From contig URLQ01000054.1 of assembly GCA_900548745.1 (NCBI GenBank), positions 1 through 16,867 on the forward strand: a DNA stretch of 16,867 bases, written 5' to 3'. Positions 15,178-16,867 of this stretch are shown here, piece after piece (position 1 is the first letter of the stretch; every line of letters starts with the position of its first letter). The notes under the pieces are model-generated. The model worked only from the letters and a program-made list of their open reading frames with translations. It was not told the DNA's origin and did no database searches. The position numbers and the translations under genes are program-made. The stretch comes from an uncultured Prevotella sp. GTDB lineage: Bacteria; Bacteroidota; Bacteroidia; Bacteroidales; Bacteroidaceae.

Positions 15178-15188
15178 TTATCAGTTTT

Positions 15189-15251
15189 ATAACGCTTTAT
15201 TTACTGAATTAGTATATTTTCACAAAACTTTTTTAACACGCCAAGCGTTAT
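15189..15251. repeat. 9-bp inverted repeat around the end of the kinase-RapZ gene
   Basis: ATAACGCTT (15189-15197) and AAGCGTTAT (15243-15251) are perfect inverted arms 45 bp apart. The second arm includes the gene's stop codon. They could close a 3' mRNA structure; there is no T-run. Confidence 0.4.
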
Positions 15252-16783
15252 CGGGCTGCAAGAACACCATTTATCCCTTGCTCGCGATGCACTATCCTTA
15301 CCTCTATGCCATACTTGTCGTTCAGATGCTCGGCAAGATGCTGGGCAGAATAAACGCTGCGGTGTTGGCCTCCAGTACAGCCGAATGAAAACATCAAATC
15401 CGTAAAGCCTCGCTGCATATATCTCTCCACATGGGCATCGGCAAGCTTATACACGCTTTCGAGGAAAGTCAGTATCTCACCGTCATCCTCAAGGAATCGT
15501 ATCACGGGGGCATCAAGTCCGGTAAGCTTCTTGTATGGCTCATAACGTCCGGGGTTATGGGTGCTGCGACAGTCAAAGACATATCCTCCTCCATTACCCG
15601 ACTCGTCTTCCGGTATGCCTTTTCTGTATGAAAAGCTGAACACACGAACCACGAGAGGTCCCTTTCCGTCATACTTCGAATACGTTGCCGGACCGTCCTG
15701 CGGATGTCCTTTGTATATATTCTTGTCGTCAACCTTCAGTCCGTCGCTTCTTGTCATCGACTTCTCCTCTATCTGAACGAACTGCGGCAGTTGTATCAGA
15801 CGTTTCAACATTCCTATCATATACGGATACGGGAAGACGTCAAGTTCAAGCAGTTCCCTCAGATTCTGTATCGCTGCCGGTATGCTGTCTATAAAATATT
15901 TCTTGCGTTCGAAGTATCCTCTGAACCCGTATGCTCCGAGAACCTGTAGCGTACGGAACAGGACGAACAGGCTGAGGCGTTCCACGAAATGCCTTACCGA
16001 AGGCACTTCAATATAGTTTTTGAGTGAGTTATAGTACTCGTACACGAGCTCTCGTCTCAACTTGTGCGAATATTTAGCAGATGCCTGCCACAGGAAAGAC
16101 GCGAGGTCATAATAATACGGGCCCTTCCTTCCTCCCTGAAAATCAATGAAACACGGATTCCCGGCGGCATCAATCATCACGTTGCGTGCCTGGAAATCAC
16201 GATACAGGAAGCTGTCTGTCGGCTCCGCCGTCAGGTCTTTGGCAAACATTCTGAAGTTCGCCTCCAACTTAAGTTCATGGAAATCAAGCTCTGTCGGCTT
16301 CAGAAAGCAGTACTTGAAGTAGTTGAGATCAAACAAAACGCTGTCCTCGTCAAACTCCGGCTGGGGGTAACAGTTGGTCCAATCCAGCCCTATCGCACCC
16401 ACCATCTGCATCGCCGGCAGCTCTCTTATCGTCTTTTTAAGCAACAGCTTTTCGTTCTGCGTGTATCGTCCGCCGGCGTTTCTGCCATCCTTCAGGGCAT
16501 CATAGAGCGATGTCTCCCCGAGGTCTGTCTGTAGATATCTCAGTTCGTCAGCATCCACCGCCACCACCTTCGGCACCGGCAGCTTCAGACCAGCGAAATG
16601 CTTCGACAGATAGATAAAGGCATGATTCTCGTCGCGGCTTGTGCCAACGACACCGATAATCGTCTTTCCTTTATCATCAGTAAAACGATAATACTCGCGG
16701 TTGCTGCCTGCTCCAGCAATCTTCTCCACGTTTGCAGGCTCTGCTCCTGTGTAAGAAGTATAGAGTTTTATGAGATTTTCCAT
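15248..16783 (-). CDS. AmgK-like phosphotransferase fused to a RapZ C-terminal domain
   Basis: This 511-residue protein joins two domains. Residues 1-335 form an aminoglycoside-phosphotransferase-like kinase, closest in look to AmgK-type amino-sugar anomeric kinases: a nucleotide loop GAGSNREYYRF (24-33), the catalytic block YRDFQARN with D196 and N201, and the metal-binding FIDFQ with D214 followed by GPYYYDLASFLW. Residues about 375-505 are a RapZ C-terminal domain: VFDCRSTHNP (402-411), TGLDAPV, and the sugar-phosphate loop GCTGGQHRSVY (468-478). In E. coli RapZ that half binds glucosamine-6-phosphate. The RapZ N-terminal P-loop kinase is absent. A role in amino-sugar or peptidoglycan recycling with sensing by the RapZ part is inferred. 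In this protein the first His of the usual HxDxxxxN kinase motif is Tyr194. The start at 16783 is the only Met before 126. Confidence 0.87.
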   Translation of the reverse strand: MENLIKLYTSYTGAEPANVEKIAGAGSNREYYRFTDDKGKTIIGVVGTSRDENHAFIYLSKHFAGLKLPVPKVVAVDADELRYLQTDLGETSLYDALKDGRNAGGRYTQNEKLLLKKTIRELPAMQMVGAIGLDWTNCYPQPEFDEDSVLFDLNYFKYCFLKPTELDFHELKLEANFRMFAKDLTAEPTDSFLYRDFQARNVMIDAAGNPCFIDFQGGRKGPYYYDLASFLWQASAKYSHKLRRELVYEYYNSLKNYIEVPSVRHFVERLSLFVLFRTLQVLGAYGFRGYFERKKYFIDSIPAAIQNLRELLELDVFPYPYMIGMLKRLIQLPQFVQIEEKSMTRSDGLKVDDKNIYKGHPQDGPATYSKYDGKGPLVVRVFSFSYRKGIPEDESGNGGGYVFDCRSTHNPGRYEPYKKLTGLDAPVIRFLEDDGEILTFLESVYKLADAHVERYMQRGFTDLMFSFGCTGGQHRSVYSAQHLAEHLNDKYGIEVRIVHREQGINGVLAAR

Positions 16784-16787
16784 ACTG

Positions 16788-16795
16788 CAAAAGTA
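16788..16795 (-). promoter_or_regulatory. -7 element directly at the kinase-RapZ start codon
   Basis: On the minus strand this reads TACTTTTG, matching TAnnTTTG, and ends only 4 bp before the ATG at 16783. The predicted transcription start then falls on or within a base or two of the start codon, which would make the mRNA leaderless. No -33 TTTG is seen at the usual distance, so a more distant promoter is possible. Confidence 0.45.
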
Positions 16796-16867
16796 ATGAA
16801 ATAATTCTACATATCCTTAATTCCGCAACACTTTGATTTAACTTTATTTATAAGTACCTGAGCAACA

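Noticed and set aside
16064..16534. 156-codon plus-strand frame opposite the kinase domain
   Set aside because: Antisense to conserved kinase motifs; no independent support.

Overview
The window looks like chromosomal DNA from a member of the Bacteroidales, most likely Prevotellaceae. Four things point there: promoters of the Bacteroidetes type (TTTG-N19-21-TAnnTTTG), almost no Shine-Dalgarno sequences, secreted enzymes ending in short Prevotella-like C-terminal sorting tails, and family members typical of Bacteroidetes (a DUF4494 protein, and a phosphotransferase fused to a RapZ C-terminal domain). The genus is an inference. I see no rRNA, tRNA, insertion sequence, prophage or CRISPR array.

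Layout. Positions 1-331 are non-coding, with short tandem repeats and the terminator of the next gene. Positions 332-5250 hold three minus-strand genes: a secreted family 9 pectate lyase, then a family 2 glycosyltransferase and the tRNA methylthiotransferase mtaB, the last two forming an operon read mtaB to glycosyltransferase. Positions 5251-5728 are an AT-rich gap with the mtaB promoter and the promoter of a tiny plus-strand lipoprotein gene (5729-5893) that has its own strong terminator. Positions 6127-8368 are a minus-strand group read menA, DUF4494 gene, yggS, ending in a strong hairpin terminator. Positions 8534-11095 are a plus-strand pair, an HD-domain hydrolase and a secreted M6 metalloprotease, closed by a 17-bp-stem terminator. 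Positions 11256-16783 are minus-strand genes: the phosphotransferase-RapZ fusion, a WecA/MraY-like phosphoglycosyltransferase, truA, an EamA-type transporter, and dapA with its own promoter.

Most of the gene content is housekeeping: menaquinone synthesis, PLP homeostasis, tRNA modification, and lysine/diaminopimelate and cell-envelope synthesis. Two secreted hydrolases are added to this, one for pectin and one for protein, both with C-terminal tails that suggest type IX secretion.

The items most worth a second look are: (a) the 511-residue protein joining an AmgK-like sugar-kinase domain to the amino-sugar-sensing half of RapZ, without the RapZ kinase half; (b) two divergent promoters for menA and the HD gene laid exactly on top of each other in a 36-bp near-perfect palindrome; (c) the 54-residue Asp/Ser/Val repeat lipoprotein. 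Nothing here is plainly a new defence or mobile system.
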